Numbered from the stretch's first letter, positions 42,843 to 52,869 are shown. The stretch: 64,000 nucleotides of DNA from Synechococcus sp. WH 7803 (GCA_000063505.1 CT971583.1:1519918-1583917); one strand, 5' to 3'. Notes: generated by a model from the sequence alone, not told the origin. Numbers and translations: made by a program.

Positions 42843-42965
42843 ATGTCGATTCAGAACAACAAGCAGGTGTCCCCGATCCGCATGAAGATCACCGTGCTGA
42901 TCGCCGGCTTCGGGCCGCTGCTGGCCATTGGCCTGTTCCTGCAATCGAAAGGCTTCTTTGGCTGA
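42843..42965 (+). CDS. Small one-helix membrane protein
   Basis: A 40-residue ORF from ATG 42843: a polar N-terminus (MSIQNNKQVSPIRMK), one membrane segment (ITVLIAGFGPLLAIGLFLQS) and a short end (KGFFG). It lies 35 bases after cbiET on the same strand. The layout is that of small cyanobacterial membrane proteins; identity unknown. Confidence 0.55.
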   Translation: MSIQNNKQVSPIRMKITVLIAGFGPLLAIGLFLQSKGFFG

Positions 42966-43019
42966 GCCCAAAGAGAACGCCAAAGCGAACGCCAACGTGA
43001 CGCAAGCGGCACGAGTGCG

Positions 43020-43475
43020 TTACGGCAACGTTACATTTTCGTGATCAACGGCTTCGATGGCCACAGGAGCGCCGACCTTGATTCCCAGGCGCGCCGCTTC
43101 GCCCGCACCGATCTCCACCACACCATCGGCGAAATCCGCCCGCCCGTTGCCATCGGCATCCGCCCAGTAGGACGGGCAGGGGAGTGATCGGCAGACGGGC
43201 ACAGAAGCGACGATGTCGAGCACCTGTCCGTCCCGTACGAACACCAGATCGAGAGGCGCAAGAGTATTCAGCATCCAGAAACGCAGGGGGCGAGGCGGAC
43301 GAGCCGGGAACCACATGCCTCGCAGCGGCGGCAGCGCCGGCCGTTGCATCAAGCCGAGCTGCTGTTCCCTGGGTGTATCGGCCACTTCCAAGGCGATACA
43401 GGTCCTTGGCCGAGACTGCAGGCACCAGCGCGCCTCAATGGGCAGGGTTTGCGGTGGTGGTGGCAGCTCCATCAA
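43020..43475 (-). CDS. DUF192 family protein
   Basis: A 151-residue protein with the DUF192 core: LEVADTPREQQLGLMQRPALPPLRGMWFPARPPRPLRFWMLNTLAPLDLVFVRDGQVLDIV and, near the end, GVVEIGAGEAARLGIKVGAPV. Function unknown; often secreted or lipoprotein, but here no signal is seen. Its ATG overlaps the response-regulator stop by four bases. Confidence 0.85.
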   Translation of the reverse strand: MMELPPPPQTLPIEARWCLQSRPRTCIALEVADTPREQQLGLMQRPALPPLRGMWFPARPPRPLRFWMLNTLAPLDLVFVRDGQVLDIVASVPVCRSLPCPSYWADADGNGRADFADGVVEIGAGEAARLGIKVGAPVAIEAVDHENVTLP

Positions 43476-44167
43476 CTGGGGTCGAGTCTTGGCGCACCAT
43501 CGTTGAGGCAGTAGCCGCGGCCACGGATCGTATGGATCAGCCGCGAGTCCCCTCCCTCTTCCAGCTTCTGACGCAGGTAGCGCACATACACCTCGATCAC
43601 ATTGCTGGAGGCTCCCTGCTCGTCGTTCCAGACCTCGCGCAGGATCCGGTCGCGGCCCACCACAGTGCCCCGCTCCTCCATCAGCAACATCAGCAGGGCA
43701 TATTCACGGGCCGTGAGGGCAATGGGTCTCTGGCCACGCCGAACCTGCCGGCAACTGATGTCCACACTCAGGTCACCCACCGTCAGCAACGGACGACGCA
43801 TCTGACTGCGCTCCTGAATCGCCAGGTGCAGGCGCAGCCTCTGCAACAGGTCGCTGGCCCCACTGGTGGTGAACCAGAAATCATCGGCACCGCAGCTGAA
43901 ACAGGCCTCACGGGCCTCAATCGTGTCTTCGCTGACGCCGATCAGGATCGGCATCGAGCCAAAGCGATCTCTGAGCGAGGCCACCTGATCGATCGCATCC
44001 GCTCCCACCAGAGCCGCCGCCGGCGCGTCACTGGTGCCAGCCAATCCCGCATGGGATTGGTAGCCCGAGGCCAGAAGCCGGTCCGCCAGGGCCAGAGCCT
44101 CCTGGCCCAGCAACAGCACCAAGGGGCGTTGCTCGCTCTTTTGCGTCAGCGGGGCAGGCAGAGTCAT
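43472..44167 (-). CDS. OmpR/PhoB-type regulator with degenerate receiver domain
   Basis: A 231-residue protein. The C-terminal winged helix is clear: [85 protein letters not shown]. The N-terminal domain (residues 14-115) has the receiver-like length and an alpha/beta pattern but no acidic pair after the first strand and no VDL/LLD phospho-Asp block; instead [24 protein letters not shown] occupies that place. So it may be phosphorylation-independent, as described for some cyanobacterial NblR-type regulators. Operon with nadK (ATGA overlap) and the DUF192 gene. Confidence 0.8.
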   Translation of the reverse strand: MTLPAPLTQKSEQRPLVLLLGQEALALADRLLASGYQSHAGLAGTSDAPAAALVGADAIDQVASLRDRFGSMPILIGVSEDTIEAREACFSCGADDFWFTTSGASDLLQRLRLHLAIQERSQMRRPLLTVGDLSVDISCRQVRRGQRPIALTAREYALLMLLMEERGTVVGRDRILREVWNDEQGASSNVIEVYVRYLRQKLEEGGDSRLIHTIRGRGYCLNDGAPRLDPS

Positions 44168-45084
44168 GCGCGATCGGGCTTGGCCACATGGGGCAGTCCC
44201 CAACCCAGTTTGTTGCGCAGCACCTGGAAAAACTCGTGGTCTGTGAGCCGAACGAAACGAACGGGATGGTCGCTGCGCCGGATCAGCACCCGGTCTTCCG
44301 GCCACACATAACAGCCGGCACTGCCATCCACCACCATCATCAACCGTTCCGGCGTGGCGGGAAACACGGTCACGGGCTCCGCATCGCTGAACACCAGAGC
44401 CCGTGACGCCAACGAGTGCGGAGCGATCGGCGTGAGTTGCAGCACCGGACAATCCGGCGTGATCACCGGTCCACCTGCGCTGAGGGCATAGGCCGTGGAT
44501 CCCGTGGGAGTGGAGAGAATGACGCCATCCGCGGAGATATCCACCGGTGCATGGCGGCCGATGGCGATCTCGAAGTGACACATGCTCGTGAGCGGTTCAC
44601 GGTGCAGAGCCATTTCATTGAGAGACAGAGCCTCCCAGCGGCGTTGATCACCGCGCATCACGCTCACCACCAGATTGGCGCGCTCCTCAATCGTCCACTG
44701 CTGCGTCAGCACCTGATCCAGGGCCCGATCGAGATCATCGAGGTATGCCTCAGCCAAAAAGCCGAGGTGCCCGGTGTTGATCGTGAGGATCGGCACGCCC
44801 ACCGGCGCTGTCTGCCGCGCCGCCGAGAGCACCGTGCCATCTCCCCCGAGCACGATCGCCAGGGCCATCGCAGGGTCAAAACCTTCCGGCACACAGGCGT
44901 TGTATCCGAGCATGCGCAGGTGCTGGTCGGGATTGGCGAAGCCCACCATCCCGCCGGAGCTGCTCACCCGCACCACCTCGTGGCCCCCACGCTCCAGGCG
45001 CGCCTGAATGGTGGTTGCGGTCTCAACCGCCAATGGCTTGCCGTCATTGACGATCAGTCCAACCCGGGGCACCGACCGCATCAC
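44164..45084 (-). CDS. nadK: NAD kinase
   Basis: A 306-residue kinase that phosphorylates NAD to NADP. The glycine-rich ATP motif is [27 protein letters not shown] and [25 protein letters not shown] are the other family blocks. Start is ATG 45084. First gene of the nadK-regulator-DUF192 run, where overlaps suggest one transcript. Confidence 0.95.
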   Translation of the reverse strand: MMRSVPRVGLIVNDGKPLAVETATTIQARLERGGHEVVRVSSSGGMVGFANPDQHLRMLGYNACVPEGFDPAMALAIVLGGDGTVLSAARQTAPVGVPILTINTGHLGFLAEAYLDDLDRALDQVLTQQWTIEERANLVVSVMRGDQRRWEALSLNEMALHREPLTSMCHFEIAIGRHAPVDISADGVILSTPTGSTAYALSAGGPVITPDCPVLQLTPIAPHSLASRALVFSDAEPVTVFPATPERLMMVVDGSAGCYVWPEDRVLIRRSDHPVRFVRLTDHEFFQVLRNKLGWGLPHVAKPDRA

Positions 45085-45159
45085 GCAACAGCAAGTTCAC
45101 TTTATGAGAAGGCAGCCCCGACTGTTCCCAGGTGCAAATGTTTGTTGATCCACTGGCAA

Positions 45160-46803
45160 TCAACGGCGGTTGGAGCGGAGCAAAGACACGATCAACCAGA
45201 GCCCGAAAAGCGTGGCGCCGATGAACAATCCCTCACTCACATTGCGCAGCAATTCCTGCTGCGCCAGAGACGCCATCAGGGTTGCGCTGAGCAGCAGTGC
45301 GGCGACCAGAATCGCCAGAGACACCCGCTGCGACAGCCGCTCGAGCGTGGCGCGCAGCGACTCGAGCCCCTCAAGCTGCAGGGCAAACACCAGCTCATCA
45401 CTGCTGAAGCGCCGCAGCAGCTGGCTGAGTTGACGCGGCGCTTCAAGGGAAAAATTGCGCAGATCCAGGCCGAACTGCATCAAGCGTTCCTGGGGCAGCA
45501 TCACCGAGCGCGCCAACAACTGAGCCACCAGGGGCTGCATTTCTCCGGTGAAACTGAACGCAGGGTTGAGCGAGCAACCCACCCCTTCAAGGTTGGTCAC
45601 CGACTTCACAAACAGCCCAAGGGTTCCGGGCACGCGCAAACCCGTGCGGTTCGCCAACTGCAGAAGGTCGGCCAGAAACAGCGCGAAATTGAGCTCTTCC
45701 AGGGGTTTGGAAAAGCTGCTGGCAATCAACGCATCCAGCTGGCGCTGAAGCTGTTGCCGGTCCACCTTCACCCCGCGGGCCGCTGGAGCAATTTGTTCGA
45801 GCAGATCGGTGGCCCTGGCACCGTCCTGATTGATCAGGGCCAGCACCAGATCCAGCAGGTTGCCCCGGGTGCGCGGGTCGAACACGCCAACCATGCCGGC
45901 ATCGAGCAGCACCACGCTGCCGTCGCTCAACACCTTCAAATTTCCAGGGTGGGGATCGGCATGAAAAAACCCCTCCACGAAGTACTGCTCCACAAAGGCA
46001 CCCAGCAGGGCCGTGGTGGTGGGGCCAACACCGGGGCCCTGGCTGAGGGAGTGGCGCGCCTGGTCCGTGAGGATGGCGTCGCCGTCGATCCACTCCAGCA
46101 CCAGCACCCGTTGGCCGGACAGGTTCTGCACCACCTGAGGCAGGCGCAGCTGCCCCTCGGGCACAAACGACGAGGCTTCCAAGCAGCGCTCCAAGCGGAG
46201 CGTGTTTTGGGCTTCGATGCGGAAATCCAGCTCTCGCCCCAAGGCGTCCAGCACCTGGTCCGCCAACCCCGTGAAGTCGTATTGACTGCCCAAGGCCGTG
46301 GCTGAAGCCAAGGCGGCAATTTTGCGCAGCAAGCGGCCGTCCTCCGCCACCTGGGCCTCGATGCCGGGACGCAGCACCTTCACGGCCACCGGCACCCCAT
46401 CCCGCAAGGTCGCCCGATACACCTGTCCCACACTTCCCGCGGCGATCGGCGCTTGCTCGAAGCTGTGAAAGGCCTGGGTGACCTCACACTTCAGCTGCTC
46501 TTCCAGCTGGGGACGCACCCTTTCCCAGGGCACGGGCGGCACGTTCGCCTGCAGCTCACTGAGAGCCTCGATGTAGGCCTCACCGAGCAGGTCCGGGCGG
46601 GTGCTGAGCAACTGACCCAGCTTCACGTACACCGGCCCCAGTTCCGTCAGGATGTTGCACAGCACCGATGGCAGGGGAAGCCTGGTCTCCTCGGCATCAC
46701 CACGCCGCAGAAGCTGGGAGAGGAACGCCCATTCATGCTTCGAGAGAACCTGAACAATCTCCAGAGCTCGTGCGGAGCCATCGAACACCGAAAGCACGGA
46801 CAC
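45160..46803 (-). CDS. AarF/ABC1/UbiB family kinase-like protein
   Basis: A 547-residue protein with the atypical kinase signatures YVKLGQLLSTRPDLL, APIAAGSVGQVYRA (Ala-rich loop replacing the P-loop), AVKVLRPGI and FFHADPHPGNLKVL (catalytic HADPHPGN). There are two hydrophobic segments at the C-terminus (SLAILVAALLLSATLM, FIGATLFGLWLIVSLL), a membrane anchor. The family supports quinone or tocopherol synthesis and plastid/thylakoid lipid stress responses. Ends 75 bases upstream of nadK on the same strand. Confidence 0.92.
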   Translation of the reverse strand: MSVLSVFDGSARALEIVQVLSKHEWAFLSQLLRRGDAEETRLPLPSVLCNILTELGPVYVKLGQLLSTRPDLLGEAYIEALSELQANVPPVPWERVRPQLEEQLKCEVTQAFHSFEQAPIAAGSVGQVYRATLRDGVPVAVKVLRPGIEAQVAEDGRLLRKIAALASATALGSQYDFTGLADQVLDALGRELDFRIEAQNTLRLERCLEASSFVPEGQLRLPQVVQNLSGQRVLVLEWIDGDAILTDQARHSLSQGPGVGPTTTALLGAFVEQYFVEGFFHADPHPGNLKVLSDGSVVLLDAGMVGVFDPRTRGNLLDLVLALINQDGARATDLLEQIAPAARGVKVDRQQLQRQLDALIASSFSKPLEELNFALFLADLLQLANRTGLRVPGTLGLFVKSVTNLEGVGCSLNPAFSFTGEMQPLVAQLLARSVMLPQERLMQFGLDLRNFSLEAPRQLSQLLRRFSSDELVFALQLEGLESLRATLERLSQRVSLAILVAALLLSATLMASLAQQELLRNVSEGLFIGATLFGLWLIVSLLRSNRR

Positions 46804-46901
46804 CGTTCAAGCCGAATCACTGCTCACCAAATCATGGAGAGAAGACTGGGATCCGACAGCGTTCGGCAGCAAACTTGGCCCGTCAGGGGTCGGGCCCGGC
46901 C

Positions 46902-47909
46902 TCAGAACTGCTCGAGGAAGCGCAGATCGCTGGTGTAAAGCCGGCGGATGTCGTCGATGCCGTGGCGCACCATGCAGAAACGCTCCACCCCAAGACCAGC
47001 GGCAAAACCGCTCCAGCGCTCCGGATCGAGCCCCAGGCCCTCGAGCACCGCCGGATCCACCATGCCGCAGCCCATCACCTCAAGCCAGCGGCCCCGCCAT
47101 TGCACATCCACCTCAGCGGAAGGCTCCGTAAACGGGAAGTAACTGGCACGGAACCGCACCGGTAGATCGCCGAAAAAGGCCTTGAGAAAGGCCATCACCG
47201 TGCCGCGCAGATGGCTGAAATCCAAACCTTCATCGATCGCCAGCACCTCCACCTGGTGGAACACCGGCGAATGGGTGGCATCCACAGCATCGCGGCGGTA
47301 CACGCGCCCGGGGGCCACGATGCGCACCGGTGGTGGGTTGGTTTCCAGATGCCTGATCTGCACCGGTGAGGTGTGGGTGCGCAGCAGCAGGTTGTCTTTC
47401 AGATAGAAGGTGTCCTGCATGTCCCGGGCCGGGTGATCCGGAGGGATGTTGAGGGCGGTGAAATTGTGATGGTCGGTCTCCACTTCGGGGCCCTCCTCCA
47501 CCTGATAACCAAGACCGCAAAACAGATCAACGATCTCTTCGGTGGTGCTGATCAAGGGGTGGCGATGCCCCATGGGAACACCCAGCGGAGGCGCGGTGAC
47601 ATCGAGGGTTTCCGCGGCGATCCGCGCTTCCATCGCCGCCTGTTTCACAGCCAGAAGGCGCTCTCCCAGGAGCGACTGCACCTGGGTTTTCAACACATTG
47701 GCGCGCTGACCCACCAGCGGCCGCTCGTTGCCGGGCAACTTGCCCATGGCGCCGAGCACACCGGAGAGTCGACCTTTCTTGCCGAGCAAACCCACCCGCA
47801 ATTGCTCAAGGGCCTCGGCATCGGCAGCGGCAGAGATGGCCTCAGCCGCTTCGGCCTCAAGGGCCTCCAGCTGATCGGTGAGCTGCTGCAGGGTGACGGT
47901 GGCGCTCAC
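46902..47909 (-). CDS. pheS: Phenylalanyl-tRNA synthetase alpha subunit
   Basis: A 335-residue class II synthetase subunit; it charges tRNA-Phe as part of an alpha2-beta2 enzyme with pheT, not present here. Motif 2 is [25 protein letters not shown], and motif 3 is [39 protein letters not shown]. An N-terminal coiled-coil of about 90 residues is as expected. Start ATG 47909, back-to-back with surE. Confidence 0.95.
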   Translation of the reverse strand: MSATVTLQQLTDQLEALEAEAAEAISAAADAEALEQLRVGLLGKKGRLSGVLGAMGKLPGNERPLVGQRANVLKTQVQSLLGERLLAVKQAAMEARIAAETLDVTAPPLGVPMGHRHPLISTTEEIVDLFCGLGYQVEEGPEVETDHHNFTALNIPPDHPARDMQDTFYLKDNLLLRTHTSPVQIRHLETNPPPVRIVAPGRVYRRDAVDATHSPVFHQVEVLAIDEGLDFSHLRGTVMAFLKAFFGDLPVRFRASYFPFTEPSAEVDVQWRGRWLEVMGCGMVDPAVLEGLGLDPERWSGFAAGLGVERFCMVRHGIDDIRRLYTSDLRFLEQF

Positions 47910-47980
47910 GGCTTTGACAAGACGGCAGCTGACTGTAAGCAGTGAGCACGACTAGGTTCGCCCCATCGACTTTTGATTCC

Positions 47981-48790
47981 ATGGCCCCCTTGCGGATCCT
48001 GATCAGCAATGACGACGGGGTATTCGCCGACGGCATCCGTGCTCTGGCGGGTGCTGCGGCAGCAGCAGGGCACCAGGTGACTGTGGTTTGCCCCGATCGC
48101 GAGCGCTCCGCCACCGGCCATGGACTCACGCTCCAGACTCCGATTCGAGCCGAGAAAGCCGACAGCCTGTTCGATGCGGGCATCAGCGCCTGGGCCTGCA
48201 GTGGCACACCCGCCGACTGCATGAAACTGGCTTTGTTTGAACTGATGGATGAGGCACCGGACCTGGTGCTGAGCGGCATCAATCACGGCCCGAATCTGGG
48301 AACCGACGTGTTTTGTTCCGGCACCGTGGCTGCGGCGATGGAAGGAACACTCGAGGGGCTGCCGTCAATGGCCATCAGCAGTGCCTGTTTCCAGTGGCGC
48401 GACTTCCAGGGTGCTGCCGCCCTGGCGGTGGAGGTGGCCACAGCCGCACTGCGTGATCAGTGGCCTGAGAATCTGCTGCTCAACCTCAACATCCCCCCCT
48501 GCCGCCCAGAGGTGATGGGACCTCTGCGCTGGACGCGCCTGTCGATCCGCCGCTACGACGAGCAATTCAGCCCTCGCAAGGATCCCCGCGGCCGCACCTA
48601 CTACTGGCTTGCGGGGGAAGTGGTGGAAGACCTGGAATCCGGCGGCGATGGCCCGCGGGACTGGCCCACGGATGTAGCCCAGATTGAAGCCAACAGCCCC
48701 TCGCTTACACCGATCCAACCGGAGCTGTTTTGGCGTGGCCCCCTCGGCGGTCTTCCCCGCCTGGAGCTCAACGGTCAGCGGGTCCGGTAG
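47981..48790 (+). CDS. surE: 5'/3'-nucleotidase SurE
   Basis: A 269-residue nucleotidase and acid phosphatase. Metal-binding motif [15 protein letters not shown] at residues 8-22, [14 protein letters not shown], and [20 protein letters not shown] are conserved. ATG 47981 starts right before the first strand; an upstream ATG at 47942 is less likely. Its stop overlaps the convergent DUF3611 gene by 16 bases. Confidence 0.95.
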   Translation: MAPLRILISNDDGVFADGIRALAGAAAAAGHQVTVVCPDRERSATGHGLTLQTPIRAEKADSLFDAGISAWACSGTPADCMKLALFELMDEAPDLVLSGINHGPNLGTDVFCSGTVAAAMEGTLEGLPSMAISSACFQWRDFQGAAALAVEVATAALRDQWPENLLLNLNIPPCRPEVMGPLRWTRLSIRRYDEQFSPRKDPRGRTYYWLAGEVVEDLESGGDGPRDWPTDVAQIEANSPSLTPIQPELFWRGPLGGLPRLELNGQRVR

Positions 48791-49335
48791 ATCCGCTGCA
48801 GCAGCCAGAGCGAAAACAGCAATCCAATCAGGTGGGCGAACAGCACCTGCGTGTTGCTGAGAACCGAGAGCATCTCCAGGGAGGTGATCGCCAGGTTTTC
48901 AGCAACACCCTGGCCACCGATAGCGATCCCTGGCGTCTGCTGGGACGCCTGCACAAAGAGGGCGCCAGCGAGCGACTGATAGCCAAGCGCCGCCAGCACC
49001 AGCCCCAGCAGATCAGCAAGGATCCCGCGTTTGATCAGGCGACTGGCTTCGGCGCGACTCGGGCGCACACCACTGGCAAGGGCACGCCCCAGGCGCACGA
49101 TCAGCCAGCCTTGCCAGAGGCTGAACAACAACACAAAGAACGACAGGGTGGTCAGGGACAGGCCCGGACTCAGTCCCACCGCACGGTCTGCGTTCCGGGA
49201 CAGGCTGCCGCCGATGTTGTTGAAGAGCAGCACCCCCACCACCACCACCCCGAGGGCGGTCTGGATCCAGAAGCGAATCCAGGCTGTTCGCTTCAGGCCG
49301 AGGGCCAGCAGCTGGAAATCGAGCCGGTCGGCCAT
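48775..49335 (-). CDS. DUF3611 family membrane protein
   Basis: A 186-residue protein from ATG 49335 with four membrane segments ([88 protein letters not shown]). This matches cyanobacterial and plastid DUF3611 proteins in length and arrangement. Function unknown; probably thylakoid or envelope membrane. Confidence 0.8.
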   Translation of the reverse strand: MADRLDFQLLALGLKRTAWIRFWIQTALGVVVVGVLLFNNIGGSLSRNADRAVGLSPGLSLTTLSFFVLLFSLWQGWLIVRLGRALASGVRPSRAEASRLIKRGILADLLGLVLAALGYQSLAGALFVQASQQTPGIAIGGQGVAENLAITSLEMLSVLSNTQVLFAHLIGLLFSLWLLQRIYRTR

Positions 49336-49382
49336 GCGGGCTTGGTCGTCTGTCGTCCAAACTTGCCACCAACCACCGCACC

Positions 49383-50321
49383 GTGCACGGCCCGTTGATC
49401 CCTCTCTGCGCACCTCAGCAGGCCCGCACGCCCACTGCGCTCGCCCTGGGCAGTTTCGATGGTCTCCATGCCGGCCACCGGCGTGTGATCGAGGCCATCA
49501 CGGCAAACCCAGCAGGCGGCCATCCCACCGTGGTCAGTTTCTGGCCCCACCCCCGAGAGGTTCTGCACGGAGAGCCACGCCTGCGCCTCGATCTCCCGGA
49601 TGAAAAACTGCATCTGCTCGAGCCCCTGGGGGTCGAACAGCTGGTGCTGGTGCCTTTCACCAAGCAACTGGCGCAACTGAGCGCCGCCGATTTCGTGGAT
49701 CAAGTGCTGCTATCCACGCTGCAGGCCCGGCACATTGCCGTGGGGGCCAACTTCCGTTTCGGCCGGGGCCGTGAAGGGGACACCGACACCCTGGCGCGGC
49801 TGGCCTCGGCGGCTGGGGTGACGGTGAGTGTGGTGCCAATCCTGGAGGACGGGGATGGCCGGATGAGCAGCAGCCGCATCCGCGCAGCGCTCAGTGCGGG
49901 AGAGTTGCAGCAGGCCGCCACCCTGCTGGGCCGTGCTTACAGCTTCCAGGGAAAGGTGGTGCGCGGACGGGGACTGGGTCGCGGGTTGGGATGGCCAACG
50001 GCCAATCTGCAGGTGGATGGCCGCAAGTTCCTGCCCGGGCTAGGGGTGTATGCAGCCTGGGCCTGGGTGGATGGCCAGGGCACGCGGCTGCCGGCGGTGA
50101 TGAATCTCGGGCCCCAACCCACCATTGATCCCGGCTCCCCCTCAGCTGTGGAGGTGCATCTCCTCGATGTGGAACGGGAGCTCGTGGGTCGCTCGATCCA
50201 GGTGGAACCCGTGCGGCGTTTACGCGGCCAACAGCGATTTGCTGGGCTCGAAGAGCTCAGCAACCAGATCGGACGGGATGCCGATGCAGCCCGAGACACC
50301 CTCAGGGCTCAGGACGGGTAG
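49383..50321 (+). CDS. ribF: Bifunctional riboflavin kinase/FAD synthetase
   Basis: A 312-residue enzyme; makes FMN and then FAD from riboflavin and ATP. The N-terminal nucleotidyltransferase has LGSFDGLHAGHRRVIEA (HxGH) and SSSRIRAALSAGEL. The C-terminal kinase has VVRGRGLGRGLGWPTANLQ and the VEVHLLD block. Start is GTG 49383, 47 bases after the divergent DUF3611 start. The stop overlaps the small minus gene by 13 bases. Confidence 0.95.
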   Translation: MHGPLIPLCAPQQARTPTALALGSFDGLHAGHRRVIEAITANPAGGHPTVVSFWPHPREVLHGEPRLRLDLPDEKLHLLEPLGVEQLVLVPFTKQLAQLSAADFVDQVLLSTLQARHIAVGANFRFGRGREGDTDTLARLASAAGVTVSVVPILEDGDGRMSSSRIRAALSAGELQQAATLLGRAYSFQGKVVRGRGLGRGLGWPTANLQVDGRKFLPGLGVYAAWAWVDGQGTRLPAVMNLGPQPTIDPGSPSAVEVHLLDVERELVGRSIQVEPVRRLRGQQRFAGLEELSNQIGRDADAARDTLRAQDG

Positions 50322-50437
50322 GCGTTCGCCAATCCCCACACGATGAACACACCGATTCCTCCGAGCAGGATGATTCCCCACACCAGCACGCTCATGGTGC
50401 TGTCCGATCCTCCGTTCTCCATCGCCGCGTCAGCCAT
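50309..50437 (-). CDS. Small one-helix membrane protein
   Basis: A 42-residue protein from ATG 50437: an acidic N-terminus (MADAAMENGGSDST), one membrane helix (MSVLVWGIILLGGIGVFIVWG) and a short tail (LANAYPS). It is placed divergently from thiE and overlaps the end of ribF. Layout resembles small conserved thylakoid proteins, but it is not a known photosystem subunit. Confidence 0.6.
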   Translation of the reverse strand: MADAAMENGGSDSTMSVLVWGIILLGGIGVFIVWGLANAYPS

Positions 50438-50457
50438 GAGATCCTGCCCAGAGTGCC

Positions 50458-51519
50458 ATGGAATCGATGCCTGTCGCCCCCAGCACTGATCCTCGTGTGG
50501 CAAGGCTGATCGATGCCAACCTCGATCGGGCCCGCGAAGGGTTGCGCGTGATCGAAGATTGGTGCCGCTTTGGCCTCGATCGCCAAGATCTTGTGGTGCC
50601 ACTGAAGGACTGGCGGCAACAGCTCGGCCAGCTGCATCACGACCGCTACCGGCAGGCCCGCTCCACCGCCACCGATAGCGCGGCGGGCTTGGGGCATCCG
50701 GCTCAAGACACGCGCACCGACAGCGTCGCCATCGTGAAAGCCAACGCCAGCCGCGTGCAGGAGGCCCTGCGGGTGATCGAGGAATTCGCCCGCAACGGTG
50801 ATGCCGTTCTCGCCCGCACGGCGGCCGCGGTGCGCTACGCGCTCTACGACCATGAGGTGCGCATCCTCGAGGCCTGCGGGCACAGCCGCCGCAAGCAACA
50901 GTTGGAGGACGCCAGGCTCTGCCTGATCACGGATCCCGGAGCCGATGACGGCTGTGAGCGGCTGGTGCAACGCGTCGAGGCAGCCCTGCAGTCAGGGGTC
51001 AGCCTGGTGCAGTACCGGCGCAAACACGGATCTGATGGCCTACGGCTTCAGGAGGCACAGCAGCTGGCGCAGCTCTGCCACGAGCACAACGCCCTGTTCA
51101 TCGTGAATGACCGAATCGACCTCGCGCTGCTCGTGAATGCCGACGGTGTGCATCTCGGCCAGGAGGATCTGCCATACCGCGAGGCCCGGCGCCTGCTCGG
51201 CAGCGCCAAACTGATCGGACGCAGCACCCACAAGCTGGCGCAACTTCACGAGGCGCAGGAGCAAGGGGCGGATTATGTGGGCGTGGGGCCGGTTTTCGCC
51301 ACAGCCACCAAAGCCGATCGACACCCCGCCGGACTCAGCTGGGTGAAGGAAGCCTGCGAAGCAGCCCGCATTCCCTGGTTCGCCATTGGCGGGATTACGG
51401 CTACAACCCTGCCGCGGGTGCGTGAGGCGGGCGCCCAGCGTGTGGCGGTGGTGAGCGCGATCATGGCGTCCGAGGATCCTGCGTCTGCCAGCCGGCAACT
51501 GCTGGATCTGCTCACCTGA
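50458..51519 (+). CDS. thiE: Thiamine-phosphate synthase with N-terminal ThiED-type domain
   Basis: A 353-residue protein; residues about 15-140 are a helical ThiED-like domain (ARLIDANLDRAREGLRVIEDWCRFGL, ANASRVQEALRVIEEFARNGD), and 150-353 is ThiE: GVSLVQYRRKHGSDG, ALFIVNDRIDLALLVNADGVHLGQEDLPY, YVGVGPVFATATKAD and IPWFAIGGITATTLPRV. It joins the thiazole and pyrimidine phosphates to form thiamine phosphate. The fusion is usual in cyanobacteria. thiS follows after 14 bases. Confidence 0.95.
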   Translation: MESMPVAPSTDPRVARLIDANLDRAREGLRVIEDWCRFGLDRQDLVVPLKDWRQQLGQLHHDRYRQARSTATDSAAGLGHPAQDTRTDSVAIVKANASRVQEALRVIEEFARNGDAVLARTAAAVRYALYDHEVRILEACGHSRRKQQLEDARLCLITDPGADDGCERLVQRVEAALQSGVSLVQYRRKHGSDGLRLQEAQQLAQLCHEHNALFIVNDRIDLALLVNADGVHLGQEDLPYREARRLLGSAKLIGRSTHKLAQLHEAQEQGADYVGVGPVFATATKADRHPAGLSWVKEACEAARIPWFAIGGITATTLPRVREAGAQRVAVVSAIMASEDPASASRQLLDLLT

Positions 51520-51533
51520 ACCGTCGATCCGCC

Positions 51534-51740
51534 ATGCAACTCACCGTGAATGGAGAGGCACGGGAGCTCAATGGAGCCCTCACCCATCTCGATCAGGTCA
51601 TCGACGCCCTCGGACATCACCCCAGGTTGGTGGTGGTGGAATTCAATGGCCTGATCCTGACGCCCGAACGCTGGGGAACCCAACCCGTTCAGGACGGTGA
51701 CAGCCTGGAGATCGTCACCATTGTTGGAGGTGGTTCCTAG
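51534..51740 (+). CDS. thiS: Sulfur carrier protein ThiS
   Basis: A 68-residue ubiquitin-like protein; LTVNGEARELNGALTHLDQVIDAL, VVVEFNGLILTPERWG and DGDSLEIVTIVGGGS. The usual ThiS end is Gly-Gly; here a Ser follows GGG, so the terminal residue may be trimmed or the variant may be tolerated (cyanobacterial forms often end GGGS). It donates sulfur for the thiamine thiazole. In the thiE transcript. Confidence 0.93.
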   Translation: MQLTVNGEARELNGALTHLDQVIDALGHHPRLVVVEFNGLILTPERWGTQPVQDGDSLEIVTIVGGGS

Positions 51741-51765
51741 GATCAGCTCAGTTTTTGACGTCGTT

Positions 51766-52740
51766 TTGGCCCATTCGCCGAACCGCCTTTCCAACCGTGC
51801 GCTCCATCGCTTGCTCTCGGGCCTGATGGTGCCAGTGCTGCTGGTGGGTCTTCTGTTGCTGTCTCCCCTTCCCAGTGAAGCGGCCCGTGGTGGCCGGATC
51901 GGAGGCGGCAGCTTCCGGGCGCCCAGCATGCCCCGCAGCGGTGGTTACGGCGGTGGCGTAAGGGGCGGCTACAACGGCGGCTACGGCAGGGGCTACGGCG
52001 GTGGTTTCGGCTTCCCCTTCATCATCCCGATCTTCGGTTTCGGCGGTGGAGGCCTACTGGGATTCCTCGTGCTGATGGCGATTGTCGGGGTGGTGGTGAA
52101 TGCGGTCCGCGGAGGGGGTGGACGCCCGGCCCTCGGCGGTGGAATCGGTGGGACCGACGGCCCCCGGGAGATCCCCATGGGTCCGGTGTCGCTGTTGCAA
52201 CTGCAGATCGGCCTTCTGGCCAGCGCCAAAGATCTGCAAAGCGATCTGCGCGCTCTGGCCTCCTCGGCAGATACCAGCTCCTCCAGCGGCCTGCAGCGGG
52301 TGCTCCAAGACACGACGCTGGCCCTTTTGCGTCAGCCGGATCTTTGGGTTTACGCCAATGCCGAATCGGGCAGCGTTCCTTTCAACGCCGCTGAATCCAC
52401 GTTCAATCGTCTCTCGATGACCGAGCGCAGCAAGCTGCGTGAAGAGCTCACCACCAACGTGGGTGGCGTGCGCTCGAACGTTGACACGATCGCGAGCCGC
52501 GGGGATGCCGACGCCACCAATGAATTCATCGTGGTGACGCTCCTGGTGGCGAGCCGCCGCTCCGTGACTCTCAAGAGCGCCGACAACGGCGAGGACCTGC
52601 GTGAAACCTTGCGCATCCTGGGATCAACCGCATCGAGCGATCTCATCGCTCTCGAGGTGATCTGGCAACCCGACGGTGCCGGCGACGTGCTCAGCGCCGA
52701 TGAGCTGGTGACGGCCTACCCCAATCTCCAACACCTCTGA
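51766..52740 (+). CDS. DUF1517 family membrane protein
   Basis: A 324-residue protein. TTG 51766 gives a basic N-terminus and signal-like segment (RLLSGLMVPVLLVGLLLLSPLPSEAARGG); ATG 51826 is an alternative. A Gly/Tyr/Arg-rich stretch (RSGGYGGGVRGGYNGGYGRGYGGGFG) precedes a membrane helix and the cytosolic or lumenal DUF1517 domain (VSLLQLQIGLLASAKDLQSDLRALA...STASSDLIALEVIWQP). DUF1517 proteins are thylakoid-associated in plants and cyanobacteria; function not established. Confidence 0.85.
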   Translation: MAHSPNRLSNRALHRLLSGLMVPVLLVGLLLLSPLPSEAARGGRIGGGSFRAPSMPRSGGYGGGVRGGYNGGYGRGYGGGFGFPFIIPIFGFGGGGLLGFLVLMAIVGVVVNAVRGGGGRPALGGGIGGTDGPREIPMGPVSLLQLQIGLLASAKDLQSDLRALASSADTSSSSGLQRVLQDTTLALLRQPDLWVYANAESGSVPFNAAESTFNRLSMTERSKLREELTTNVGGVRSNVDTIASRGDADATNEFIVVTLLVASRRSVTLKSADNGEDLRETLRILGSTASSDLIALEVIWQPDGAGDVLSADELVTAYPNLQHL

Positions 52741-52766
52741 TCAGGTTTAAGGAAATCTTCCGCAGA

Positions 52767-52806
52767 ATCGATGTCATGAAACGCGAAAAAAGCGCATGAC
52801 ATCGAT
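52767..52806. repeat. 12-bp perfect inverted repeat after the DUF1517 gene
   Basis: ATCGATGTCATG (52767-52778) and CATGACATCGAT (52795-52806) with a 16-base centre that itself contains CGC...GCG. The stem is long and perfect, but there is no T-run behind it, so it is not a standard terminator. It could be an operator or RNA-stability hairpin. Confidence 0.8.
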
Positions 52807-52869
52807 AGGTTTAAATCACTACTAAGCAACAGTTCTTTGGCCCCTGCATCCCGTCCAGATCCACGATCA

